Shown piece after piece: positions 8,326-16,168 of a stretch of 64,000 nucleotides of DNA. Both the position numbers and the translations under genes were made by a program. Where the stretch lies: the NCBI GenBank assembly GCA_001730095.1, contig MDLF01000041.1, positions 46,631 to 110,630 of the forward strand, written 5' to 3'. This DNA comes from Rhodobacteraceae bacterium (ex Bugula neritina AB1) (GTDB lineage Bacteria; Pseudomonadota; Alphaproteobacteria; Rhodobacterales; Rhodobacteraceae). How positions within the stretch are numbered: position 1 is the first letter of the stretch; the number at the start of each line of letters is the position of its first letter. The notes beneath the pieces are model-generated. The model had not been told where the DNA came from. It made no database searches and saw only the letters and a program-made list of their open reading frames with translations.

Positions 8326-9687
8326 ATGACGCATGACATTTTCGGCCAGGACAGCAGCCTCACGGACGCAGCGGCGCTGCAGGATTGGAACGCCGTGCAG
8401 ATCGGAGTTCTGGCCCATTCTGCCGTCACTGCACAGCATCTGGGCGCGGTGCTGAAGGCCGCACCGGAGTTTGCGCTGGCGCATGCGATCAAAGGTCTGT
8501 CGCTGATTATGCTGGGCCGCAGCGAGCTGCTGCCCACGGCCCACGAAGCTCTGCGCGATGCCAAGGCATTTTACGAAGGCGCCCTGCCGCGCGAGCGGAA
8601 ATATGTCGATGCGCTGGAAAACTGGCTGGCCGGCCGCCCCAGCCAGGCCATCCGCCGGATGGAGGAAGTGCTGGATGTTTGCCCGCAGGACACTCTGGCC
8701 ATGAAACTCAGCCACGGTATCCGCTTCATTCTGGGCGACCCGGACGGCATGCGCGCCTCGGTTGAGCGGGTTCTGCCTGCCTATGCCCCGGACCACGCGG
8801 GCCGCGGTTATCTTCTGGGCTGCCACGCCTTTGCGCTGGAAGAAACCGGAGACTATGAACGCGCGGCCAATGCCGGCCGTCAGGCGCTGTGGATGGCGCC
8901 GGACGATGCCTGGGGGCTGCACGCGGTGGCGCATGTGCATGACATGACCGGCAACGCGCGGTCCGGGCTGGAGTGGCTGCACGGCCGCGAGCAGGCCTGG
9001 GCCCATTGCAACAATTTCCGCTACCACGTCTGGTGGCACAAGGCGCTGATGCATCTGGACCTGGGCCAGATGGACGAAGCCATCGCGCTTTATGATACCC
9101 AAGTACGCAAGGACAAGACCGACGACTACCGCGACATCTCCAACGCCACTTCGCTGCTGTCACGGCTGGAACTGGAAGGCGTCGATGTCGGCGCCCGCTG
9201 GCAGGAACTGTCAGAGCTTTGCGCCAACAGAACCGAAGATGGCAGCCTGATCTTTGCCGACCTTCATTACCTGCTGGCGCTGACCGGCCACCGCAAGGAA
9301 GACGCCCACAAGCTGGTGCAGCGCATTCACACCGATGCCCGCGATGGCGGAAATGAAGCAAAAGAGCGGATGGCGGCCCCCGGCTGCGCCGCAGCTGACG
9401 GGCTGGAGGCCTTCGGGGACGGGAATTACAAGGCTGCATTCGCACATTTGTCCGCTGCCCGCAGCACATTGCAGCTGGCTGGCGGCAGCCACGCACAACG
9501 CGATGTTTTCGAACGCATAACGATCGACGCCGGTCTGCGCGCAGGACGGCTTGACGAAGCCGAAGCAATCCTGGATGACCGCCGTGCAAAACGCGGCGGC
9601 GCCGAGGACAACTATGCCCTCGCCCGGCGCACCCTGATCGCCGAAGGCCGGAATTCTCCCGGCGCTGCCAGCGTGCCTGCCGAATAA
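8326..9687 (+). CDS. TTC38-like tetratricopeptide repeat protein
   Basis: Protein of 453 residues made of helical TPR-like repeats, matching the TTC38 family (named after human tetratricopeptide repeat protein 38). Family landmarks are YERAANAGRQALWMAPDDAWGLHAVAHVHDM in the middle, then EWLHGREQAW and FRYHVWWHKALMHLDLG, and DVGARWQELS. No signal peptide or membrane segment. The frame is open back to 8092, but the ATG at 8326 starts the family-like sequence and is preceded by AGAGATTGG. Members have no settled function; they probably serve as protein interaction scaffolds. It lies 24 bp before opgC, so it may be the first gene of the glucan operon, but no link between TTC38 proteins and glucans is known to me. 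Confidence 0.82.
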   Translation: MTHDIFGQDSSLTDAAALQDWNAVQIGVLAHSAVTAQHLGAVLKAAPEFALAHAIKGLSLIMLGRSELLPTAHEALRDAKAFYEGALPRERKYVDALENWLAGRPSQAIRRMEEVLDVCPQDTLAMKLSHGIRFILGDPDGMRASVERVLPAYAPDHAGRGYLLGCHAFALEETGDYERAANAGRQALWMAPDDAWGLHAVAHVHDMTGNARSGLEWLHGREQAWAHCNNFRYHVWWHKALMHLDLGQMDEAIALYDTQVRKDKTDDYRDISNATSLLSRLELEGVDVGARWQELSELCANRTEDGSLIFADLHYLLALTGHRKEDAHKLVQRIHTDARDGGNEAKERMAAPGCAAADGLEAFGDGNYKAAFAHLSAARSTLQLAGGSHAQRDVFERITIDAGLRAGRLDEAEAILDDRRAKRGGAEDNYALARRTLIAEGRNSPGAASVPAE

Positions 9688-9711
9688 GACTTCAAGGACC
9701 AGAGACCAAAG

Positions 9712-10974
9712 ATGTCCAGTGTTGCGCCCTTCCCCGGGCCTCAGAATGACCCCGCAGCTGCCAACCGCGCAGCTCCTCCGCCGCACGCGGCGCAGCCGCG
9801 CGTGCGCGACCTGCGGCTCGACTTCTTTCGCGGCATTGCGATGTTCATCATCCTGATCGCCCATATCCCGGGCAACCGCTGGACCGGCTGGATCCCTGCC
9901 CGTTTCGGGTTCTCCGATGCGACAGAGATCTTCGTCTTCTGTTCCGGCATGGCCTCTGCCATCGCCTTTGGTGGCTCCTTTGCCCGGCAGGGCTGGTTCC
10001 TGGGCACCGCCCGCGTCCTCTTCCGCTGTTGGCAGGTCTTCTGGGCCCACATCGGCCTCTTTGTCTTCATCGCCGTTTCCATGGCCGCAATCGACCTTTA
10101 TGGCGGGTTTGAAAAAAGCTATGTTAACTCGCTGAATTTGGGTCATTTCTTCAAGGACCCGATGCCCCAGCTGGTGGGATTGTTTACCCTTACCTATGTG
10201 CCCAACTACTTTGACATCCTGCCGATGTATCTGGTTGTGCTGATGCTGATGCCGCTGTTGATGGGGCTGGAAAAGGTGGGGCTTTGGGCGGTTGGCATGG
10301 CCTCTGTCCTGATCTGGCTGACCGCCAACCCCTATATCATCGGTCTCGGCCCGGATGGCCTGTCGCTACCGGCCGAACCCTGGTCAGAGCGTGAATGGTT
10401 CTTCAACCCCTTTGGCTGGCAGCTGCTATTCTTCACCGGATTTGCCTTTATGAAAGGCTGGCTGCCGAAACCGCCCGTGTCCAGACTTCTGATCGTGCTG
10501 GCCGCAGCCTTCCTGATCCTGTCCGCCCCTTATGGCTCGTGGAAGGTGTTCACTTGGATCAAGGCCGCCAGCCCGGAACTGGCAGAGCTGATCAAGCCCG
10601 GCCGCGACGCCATCGGCGAATGGCGTGAGAAAACCGACTTCGGCCTGCTGCGCTACGCTCATTTTCTGGCACTGGCCTATCTCGGCTGGGCTGCAGCAGG
10701 TGAAGGCGGCAAACGGTTGATCGCGTCTGGCTCCTCCATGGCGGCGCGGGTCTGGGAAGTACTGCTGAAAATCATCACCAAAGTCGGCCAGCAATCGCTT
10801 GCGGTGTTTGTTTTTTCCATGGCTCTGGCGCGTTTTATCGGCTTTGCGCTTGACCAGACCGACCGCGCGGTTATGACCACGGCATTCGCCAATCTGGTTG
10901 GCTTTTTGCTAATCATTGCCTGCGCTTACACCGCAGCCTGGTTCAAGTCTCAACCTTGGAGAGCCAAACGATGA
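9712..10974 (+). CDS. opgC: OpgC family glucan-modifying acyltransferase, inner membrane
   Basis: Integral membrane protein of 420 residues with about ten hydrophobic segments. It starts with a cytoplasmic Pro/Ala-rich tail and the family signature RDLRLDFFRGIAMFIILIAHIPGN. OpgC-family proteins transfer succinyl groups to osmoregulated periplasmic glucans. The DLRLDFFRG-I and FGFSDATEIFVFCSGM blocks are the most conserved parts of this family. Its stop overlaps the opgG start (ATGA), and opgG and opgH follow, so the order opgC-G-H forms one operon: synthesis by OpgH, periplasmic processing by OpgG, and substitution by OpgC. The related YdcL/acyltransferase_3 families are less likely given this context. 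Confidence 0.88.
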   Translation: MSSVAPFPGPQNDPAAANRAAPPPHAAQPRVRDLRLDFFRGIAMFIILIAHIPGNRWTGWIPARFGFSDATEIFVFCSGMASAIAFGGSFARQGWFLGTARVLFRCWQVFWAHIGLFVFIAVSMAAIDLYGGFEKSYVNSLNLGHFFKDPMPQLVGLFTLTYVPNYFDILPMYLVVLMLMPLLMGLEKVGLWAVGMASVLIWLTANPYIIGLGPDGLSLPAEPWSEREWFFNPFGWQLLFFTGFAFMKGWLPKPPVSRLLIVLAAAFLILSAPYGSWKVFTWIKAASPELAELIKPGRDAIGEWREKTDFGLLRYAHFLALAYLGWAAAGEGGKRLIASGSSMAARVWEVLLKIITKVGQQSLAVFVFSMALARFIGFALDQTDRAVMTTAFANLVGFLLIIACAYTAAWFKSQPWRAKR

Positions 10975-12479
10975 GCTCTTTTACCCGCCGTTCCTTTCTG
11001 GCTGCTGCGCTTGGCAGCACGGCTTTGGCCGCTCTGCCCGGCACCGCAAGTGAGGCCGTGCCCTTCAGCCGGGATGTGGTGATCGCCCTGGCCCGCAGCC
11101 TGGCTGCCAGGAATTATGCCGAACGGCCGATGGTGCCGCAGGACTGGCTTGATCAGTCCTATGACGACTACAAGGCGCGCTGGTTCCGGACCAAGGACGC
11201 GCTGTGGTCGGACACCAGCCGCAGCTATAACGTCGATTTCTTCCTGCCCGGCCTCTATTTCCCGCGCGCGATCCAGATCAATACCGTGACCGAGGGCCTG
11301 TCCAGCCGCATCCCCTTCGACTTGTCGCTGTTTGACAAAAACGAAAAAGCACCGGATCTCTCGACCGAAGGCAACCTGGGCTATTCCGGCCTGCGCCTGC
11401 GCACCGATCTCGACGATCCCACCAAAAAGACTGAGTTCTGCGTTTTCCAGGGCGCCAGCTATTTCCGCGCCATCGGAATTGGCAACGCCTATGGCCTGTC
11501 CGCCCGCGGCCTGGCCCTGAAAACCGCTGACCCCGAGGGCGAGGAATTCCCCGAGTTCATCGAATTCTGGCTGGAGACCCCGGCCCCGGGTCAGCGCCAC
11601 ATGGTGGTGCATGCGCTGATGGATTCCCCGTCTGTGACCGGCGCCTACCGCTTTACGATCACGCCCGGCAGCAGCGCAGTGATGGATGTCGAAGCAACGC
11701 TGTTCGCCCGCGAAGAGCTGAGCCATGCTGGCCTTGCGCCGCTCACTTCGATGTTCCTGTTCGATGCAACCAACCGCAATCGCTTCGATGACTTCCGCCC
11801 GGCCGTGCATGATAGTGACGGTCTTTTGGTGCTGAACGGCAACGGCGAAACCCTTTGGCGGCCGCTGGCCAATCCCAAACGGCTGCAGGTCTCCTCCTTT
11901 GTGGACGAAAATCCCAAAGGTTTCGGCCTGATGCAGCGATCGCGCAAACTGTCGGATTTCAACGACCTCGAAGCCTTCTATCACAACCGCCCTTCGCTCT
12001 GGGTGGAACCTAGGGGCGACTGGGGCAAAGGCGCCGTCACCCTGGTGGAGATCCCGGCGGACAAGGAAATCTACGACAATATCGTCGCCTACTGGCGCCC
12101 GCGCGAGCCTTATGCGCCCGGCTCCCAGATCGACCTGAACTACCGGCTCACCTGGGGTCGTCAGCCGGACCTGCCGCTGCCAAAAGTGATCGACACCGCC
12201 GAAGGCGCGCGCATCTTTGGCGGACCAGGCCGCATCGTCACCATCGACTATGGCGAACACCCGCTGTTCCAGGACGGCCCCGACAGTCTCGACATCCACA
12301 TTCATTCGCCTCACGCTGAAACCAGCGACGGCGTGCTGCAGCGCAACCCGGAAACCGGCGGCCTGCGGCTGGCTTTCTATTTCGACCCCGGCGAACGGGA
12401 CCACGTCGAACTGCGCGCCCAGCTCAGAAAAGACGGCCAGCCCGCGTCCGAAGTCTGGCTCTACAGGTGGACCACATGA
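10971..12479 (+). CDS. opgG: periplasmic glucan biosynthesis protein, MdoG/OpgG-OpgD family, Tat signal
   Basis: Periplasmic protein of 502 residues needed to shape osmoregulated periplasmic glucans, probably a beta-glucan hydrolase or branching protein. It follows the OpgG pattern: the FPRAIQINTV region, an ESLSSRIPFD-like FDLSLFD block, AYGLSARGLALKT, ETPAPGQRHMVVHALMDSPSVTGAYRF and the C-terminal Ig-like domain after YWRPREPYAPGSQ. The N-terminus has TRRSFLAAALGS, a twin-arginine signal. In E. coli OpgG uses Sec and its paralog OpgD uses Tat, so this protein is OpgD-like in export. ATG at 10971 follows TTGGAGAG and overlaps the opgC stop by 4 nt; the stop overlaps opgH by 4 nt. Confidence 0.92.
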   Translation: MSSFTRRSFLAAALGSTALAALPGTASEAVPFSRDVVIALARSLAARNYAERPMVPQDWLDQSYDDYKARWFRTKDALWSDTSRSYNVDFFLPGLYFPRAIQINTVTEGLSSRIPFDLSLFDKNEKAPDLSTEGNLGYSGLRLRTDLDDPTKKTEFCVFQGASYFRAIGIGNAYGLSARGLALKTADPEGEEFPEFIEFWLETPAPGQRHMVVHALMDSPSVTGAYRFTITPGSSAVMDVEATLFAREELSHAGLAPLTSMFLFDATNRNRFDDFRPAVHDSDGLLVLNGNGETLWRPLANPKRLQVSSFVDENPKGFGLMQRSRKLSDFNDLEAFYHNRPSLWVEPRGDWGKGAVTLVEIPADKEIYDNIVAYWRPREPYAPGSQIDLNYRLTWGRQPDLPLPKVIDTAEGARIFGGPGRIVTIDYGEHPLFQDGPDSLDIHIHSPHAETSDGVLQRNPETGGLRLAFYFDPGERDHVELRAQLRKDGQPASEVWLYRWTT

Positions 12480-14353
12480 CACCCTGTGACCTGATGCCCC
12501 CGAAACAGCCTCTGGCAATGCCAGAGCAGGATTTCAGCAAGGATTTCAGGGATGCATCCGCTCCGGGCGGCTCCGCCCCCCGGCAGATAGCGCTTTGGCG
12601 CCTTCTTGCCTTTTCGCCCGCAATGGCGGCGACCAGCATTCTGACATGGATCATGGCAGGCTGGTTCACCGATGGCGGCTTTTCCGTGCTGGAAATGGTG
12701 CTTCTGGGGCTGATTGCCTTCAATTTCTTCTGGATCGCCTTCACGGTCTCGACCGTGCTGCTGGGTCTCTATGGCCTGTCACGCCGCCAGAAAACCGTAG
12801 ACCGCCGCCCGGCCCGCCCGATGAAAGTCGCGCTGCTGATGCCGGTCTACAACGAGGTGCCCTGGTATGTGCTGGGCAATGCCCAGACCATGCTGCAGGA
12901 GCTGCATGGTCGCGGCGGTCTGCATGAATATGCCATGTTCATCCTGTCAGACACCCGCGATGATGCGATTGCCGAACAGGAGCGCGCCAGCGTCGAGGCG
13001 CTGCGCAGCATGCTGCCGCAAGGCACTGAACTTTATTACCGCCGCCGCGACGACAACGAAGGCCGCAAGGTCGGCAATATCACCGACTGGGTGCGCCGCT
13101 GGGGCGCCGGTTACGAAGCGATGCTGGTGTTGGACGCCGACAGTCTGATGACCGGCCGCGCCATTGCCCGCCTGGCCGATGCGCTGGCCCGCGATCCCGG
13201 CGCCGGCCTGATCCAGAGCTACCCGCAGCTGATTGGCGCCCAGTCCGTCTTTGGCCGCATGCAGCAGTTTGCCAATGGCGTTTACGGTCTGGCACTGGCT
13301 GAGGGACTGGCCCGCTGGGCAGGTCACGAGGGCAATTACTGGGGGCATAATGCCATCATCCGCACCCGCGCCTTTGCCGCCTGCGCCGGCCTGCCGCTGC
13401 TGCGCTCACGCTTCGGCGGCGGCGACAAGCTGATCATGAGCCATGATTTCGTCGAGGCCGGCCTGCTGCGCCGGGCGGGATGGTCCGTGCGTTTCCTGCC
13501 CCGCATCCGCGGCTCCTACGAGGAAACCCCGGCCACGCTGATTGACCACATCCTGCGCGACCGCCGCTGGTGCCAGGGCAACCTGCAGCACCTGAACCTG
13601 CTGCATGCCAGGGGGTTTCGCGCAATCTCCCGCTTCCATCTTTTTGCCGGCGCCATCGGCTATCTGATGGCCCCGGTCTGGTTTGCGCTTCTGGTGCTTT
13701 GGGCCGTGATCGGCCGCAGCCAGGACGCCTCGGTGATCAGCTATTTCAGCGAAGCCAACCCGTTTCGCCCCAGCTGGCCGGATATGACCGAACCCAAGCA
13801 TGTTCTGGTGATTATCCTGATCTATGCCATGTTGCTGGCGCCCAAGCTGCTGGCAGCCATGGCGCTGCCACTGACCGGCAGCAGGTTTTCTGAATATGGC
13901 GGCCCGGTGCATTTCGTGCTGTCTTTCCTGTCCGAGGTCGTGCTGGCCATCCTCTATGCACCGATCCTGATGGTGCAGCAGATGATTGCCGTGCTGCGCA
14001 CCGCCCTTGGCCTGCAGCGCGGCTGGGCACCGCAGGCGCGCGACGGCGGCAGCTACTCCTGGCGCACGCTGATCGCCTGCCATGCGCTGGAAACCATCAG
14101 CGGTGTGGCGATTTGGGCCGGGATACTCACCGGCACAGTGTCGCTGTGGCTGGCCCCCATCGCCTTGTCGCTGGTGCTGGCGGTGCCGCTGTCGGCGCTG
14201 TCCGGTGTCAAGACGGTGAACCGCATCCGCCACTGGATGGCCACGCGGGAAGAATTCAGCGAACCCCAGATCACCCGCGCCGCCCGTGTGGCCCGCGCTG
14301 ACCTGAAGGCACTGCTGGACGGCAACGCCCCTTTCAGAACCCCGGCCGAGTAA
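12476..14353 (+). CDS. opgH: glucans biosynthesis glucosyltransferase OpgH
   Basis: Inner-membrane GT2 glycosyltransferase of 625 residues that polymerises UDP-glucose into the beta-glucan backbone of osmoregulated periplasmic glucans. Two membrane segments (about 45-100) precede the cytoplasmic catalytic domain, then several C-terminal segments follow. The nucleotide-sugar motif DADS is at 220-223, the substrate motif at SHDFVEAG, and the processive-enzyme motif is RRWCQGN starting at Arg363. The start is ATG at 12476, overlapping the opgG stop; a GTG 9 nt upstream is possible. E. coli OpgH is longer (847) because of an extended N-terminus that also senses UDP-glucose and binds FtsZ; that extension is missing here, as is common in alphaproteobacteria. 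Confidence 0.93.
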   Translation: MTPCDLMPPKQPLAMPEQDFSKDFRDASAPGGSAPRQIALWRLLAFSPAMAATSILTWIMAGWFTDGGFSVLEMVLLGLIAFNFFWIAFTVSTVLLGLYGLSRRQKTVDRRPARPMKVALLMPVYNEVPWYVLGNAQTMLQELHGRGGLHEYAMFILSDTRDDAIAEQERASVEALRSMLPQGTELYYRRRDDNEGRKVGNITDWVRRWGAGYEAMLVLDADSLMTGRAIARLADALARDPGAGLIQSYPQLIGAQSVFGRMQQFANGVYGLALAEGLARWAGHEGNYWGHNAIIRTRAFAACAGLPLLRSRFGGGDKLIMSHDFVEAGLLRRAGWSVRFLPRIRGSYEETPATLIDHILRDRRWCQGNLQHLNLLHARGFRAISRFHLFAGAIGYLMAPVWFALLVLWAVIGRSQDASVISYFSEANPFRPSWPDMTEPKHVLVIILIYAMLLAPKLLAAMALPLTGSRFSEYGGPVHFVLSFLSEVVLAILYAPILMVQQMIAVLRTALGLQRGWAPQARDGGSYSWRTLIACHALETISGVAIWAGILTGTVSLWLAPIALSLVLAVPLSALSGVKTVNRIRHWMATREEFSEPQITRAARVARADLKALLDGNAPFRTPAE

Positions 14354-14473
14354 ACGCCGCAGACAAGGGGCTCCCGCGCCCGCAGGCTGCCCCGGCTAGT
14401 GCCGGAACAACCTTGGCGGCCTTGGGCCCGGCGCCACGCTGACGCGCGGCGCGGCCGGCGGCAGAGCCACCCA

Positions 14474-14550
14474 CAGCGCGCCCGCAAGGGCGCGCTGCCA
14501 GGCCCAACGCTTTGCCGGAAATCTCTGATTGACAGGCAAAGGGGCGGGAG
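14474..14550. repeat. composite extragenic hairpin element, copy 1
   Basis: Lies between the convergent opgH and depolymerase genes. It has a perfect 10-bp stem CAGCGCGCCC / GGGCGCGCTG with GCAA loop (14474-14497), then GCCCAACG (14502-14509), a second stem CTTTGCC / GGCAAAG (14510-14541), and GGGCGGGAG (14542-14550). The same order (hairpin, GCCCAACG, second hairpin, GGGCGGGAG, with about 30 nt between the two boxes) recurs at 24424-24493, also between convergent genes. Likely a bidirectional terminator or mobile REP-like element. Confidence 0.55.
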
Positions 14551-14583
14551 ATCGCCGCTGCGGCCTGACGCCGCCCGCTCGCT

Positions 14584-15429
14584 TCAGCGCAGCGCAGGCC
14601 GGGTCTCGAACCAGTCTGCCATTAGCCCGGCCCAGCCTTTGGGCACCCTGTGGCCGCCGTCAAACAGCACCAGTCCGATATCCGCTTCCGGCCCGCAGTC
14701 CCAGCGGCGGCGCATCAGGCCATTGGCGCTCCAGGCCCTGTCCGGCGCATGGGAGGAACAAGAATTGGCGTCCCGCCACAGCTCCAGCGCAGCAAACACA
14801 TCGCCCTGCTCAAACCGACCGCCGCCCAGGATCCGGCCTTCCAGCGGCACCACCTCGTCGCGCCAGCCATGCACCTGCAAAAGCCGCACCGGCCCGCTGC
14901 AGCCTTCCGGCTGCGGCCGCCAGAAGGCCCCCGAGACCGGCGCATAGGCGGCAAAGGCCTCCGGATCACGGCAGGCCAGGTAATGCACCATGAAAGCGCC
15001 GGCGGAAAATCCGGCCAGCACCGTCTGCGCCTTGGAGGTGCCGAACTGCTTAGCTGCATCTGCCAGCACCGCAGCAAAGAATGCGCCTTCGTCACGGCCT
15101 GCGTCAAACGGACCGAACCCCCAGGATTGCGGGCCGCTGCCGTCCCGCCTGCGCCCTTCCGGCGCAATCACCGCATAGCCGCGCTGTGTCAGCCCCTCAA
15201 CCATGTCTTGGTTGCGCAGGACACTGCGACCGCTGCCGCCATAGCCATGCAGGAACATCACCACAGGCACCGGGCCGGGCGCAACTGCCGGGTCTGGCAT
15301 CACGATATGATACTCTCCGCCATCCACCTTGCAGGCGTCCGGCGCCCCGCCGCAGCCCGCTGCCGCGCTGCCACCCCAGGCAGCCGCCAGCACAGCGGCT
15401 GCCACCGCCTGTTTCACCCGTGACATCAT
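14584..15429 (-). CDS. secreted alpha/beta hydrolase of the PHB depolymerase (LpqC-like) family
   Basis: Serine hydrolase of 281 residues with a signal peptide (MMSRVKQAVAAAVLAAAWGGSAAA). The catalytic triad is readable: the oxyanion segment FLHGYGGSG, Ser in AGFSAGA, Asp in HGWRDEVVP, and His in DGGHRVPKGW. This pattern is that of the esterase_phb / LpqC family, which contains polyhydroxybutyrate depolymerases, feruloyl esterases and lipoprotein esterases; the substrate cannot be told. Extra cysteines (CGGAPDACK, CSGP, CSSHAP, WDCG) suggest disulfides, consistent with export. Start codons at 15429 or 15426 are both possible behind GAGG/AAAGG. It sits 10 bp behind the rhodanese gene and is probably co-transcribed with it. 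Confidence 0.85.
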   Translation of the reverse strand: MMSRVKQAVAAAVLAAAWGGSAAAGCGGAPDACKVDGGEYHIVMPDPAVAPGPVPVVMFLHGYGGSGRSVLRNQDMVEGLTQRGYAVIAPEGRRRDGSGPQSWGFGPFDAGRDEGAFFAAVLADAAKQFGTSKAQTVLAGFSAGAFMVHYLACRDPEAFAAYAPVSGAFWRPQPEGCSGPVRLLQVHGWRDEVVPLEGRILGGGRFEQGDVFAALELWRDANSCSSHAPDRAWSANGLMRRRWDCGPEADIGLVLFDGGHRVPKGWAGLMADWFETRPALR

Positions 15430-15439
15430 CCTTTGCGCC

Positions 15440-15913
15440 TCACCCGTTCCATCGCGCCACCGGCAGGTTGCCCGCAATCCAGCCCATGCCCGCCGCAGAT
15501 CCCAGCATTCCTTCCGGCACATCTATGACATTGGTGTAACCCGCCTCGGCCAGCTTTAACGTGATCCGGGCCGAGCGCACCCCACGGGCACAAATCAGCG
15601 CCACGGGTGCCGCCAGGTCCGGCCCGGCCACCGCCTGCAGCGCGTCAATGAAATCTTCCCGCCGCATGTCGATCTGGTGGCTGCCCGCAGGCACCCCCGA
15701 GGCGCGCCATTCCCGCGGGGTGCGGATATCCACCAGGATGATCTCCCCCGCCTGAGCCTGGACAAACGCCTGAGCCGCCGTCAGCCGTGGATAATCATGA
15801 TCCGGCGGCTGACGTCGCTGCCACCAGTACCCAAAACCCGCCGCGGCAGCCGCACCTGCCAGCAGCATCCGCCGCCGGGTAAGATTCGGACCCGTCTTCT
15901 CACTGCCAGCCAT
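15440..15913 (-). CDS. Tat/membrane-anchored rhodanese-like protein
   Basis: Single rhodanese domain of 157 residues with an N-terminal twin-arginine stretch, LTRRRMLLAGAAAAAGF, that would export it or anchor it facing the periplasm. The domain runs from RLTAAQAFVQ to the end and has the VDIRTPREW motif and the active-site loop with Cys in ALICARGVRSARI, so sulfur transfer is possible. Family members move sulfane sulfur, but the C-A-R-G-V-R loop is not specific for a substrate. The start at ATG 15913, rather than 15967, is set by GGAGG 5 nt upstream. It heads a two-gene unit with the secreted hydrolase. A role in periplasmic sulfur handling is inference. Confidence 0.85.
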   Translation of the reverse strand: MAGSEKTGPNLTRRRMLLAGAAAAAGFGYWWQRRQPPDHDYPRLTAAQAFVQAQAGEIILVDIRTPREWRASGVPAGSHQIDMRREDFIDALQAVAGPDLAAPVALICARGVRSARITLKLAEAGYTNVIDVPEGMLGSAAGMGWIAGNLPVARWNG

Positions 15914-16168
15914 TGTGCCTCCGCCGCCTGGTTTGCCTGTCCGGTCTAACAGCCTGCGCCTTCTCAATCATCAGAAACAGATCAAATCCACCGGTCAAGT
16001 TCTTGTTATTGTGCGTCTGCTGGCCAATTATGCTGGTAAAGGACGTATTCCCTCCGCCATGGCCTGCGGCATTCTTACCGCAATCAGGACGGCAGGGCTG
16101 GTTCTAAGTTACAAAATTGCTTAGCACTGGTTCAAAAACGACGCGCCAACCCGACAGGAGACTTGCAC

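Noticed and set aside
15914..16168. Short open frames between the rhodanese and mrpA genes
   Set aside because: They lack ribosome binding sites, have no recognisable domain, and occupy the divergent promoter region.
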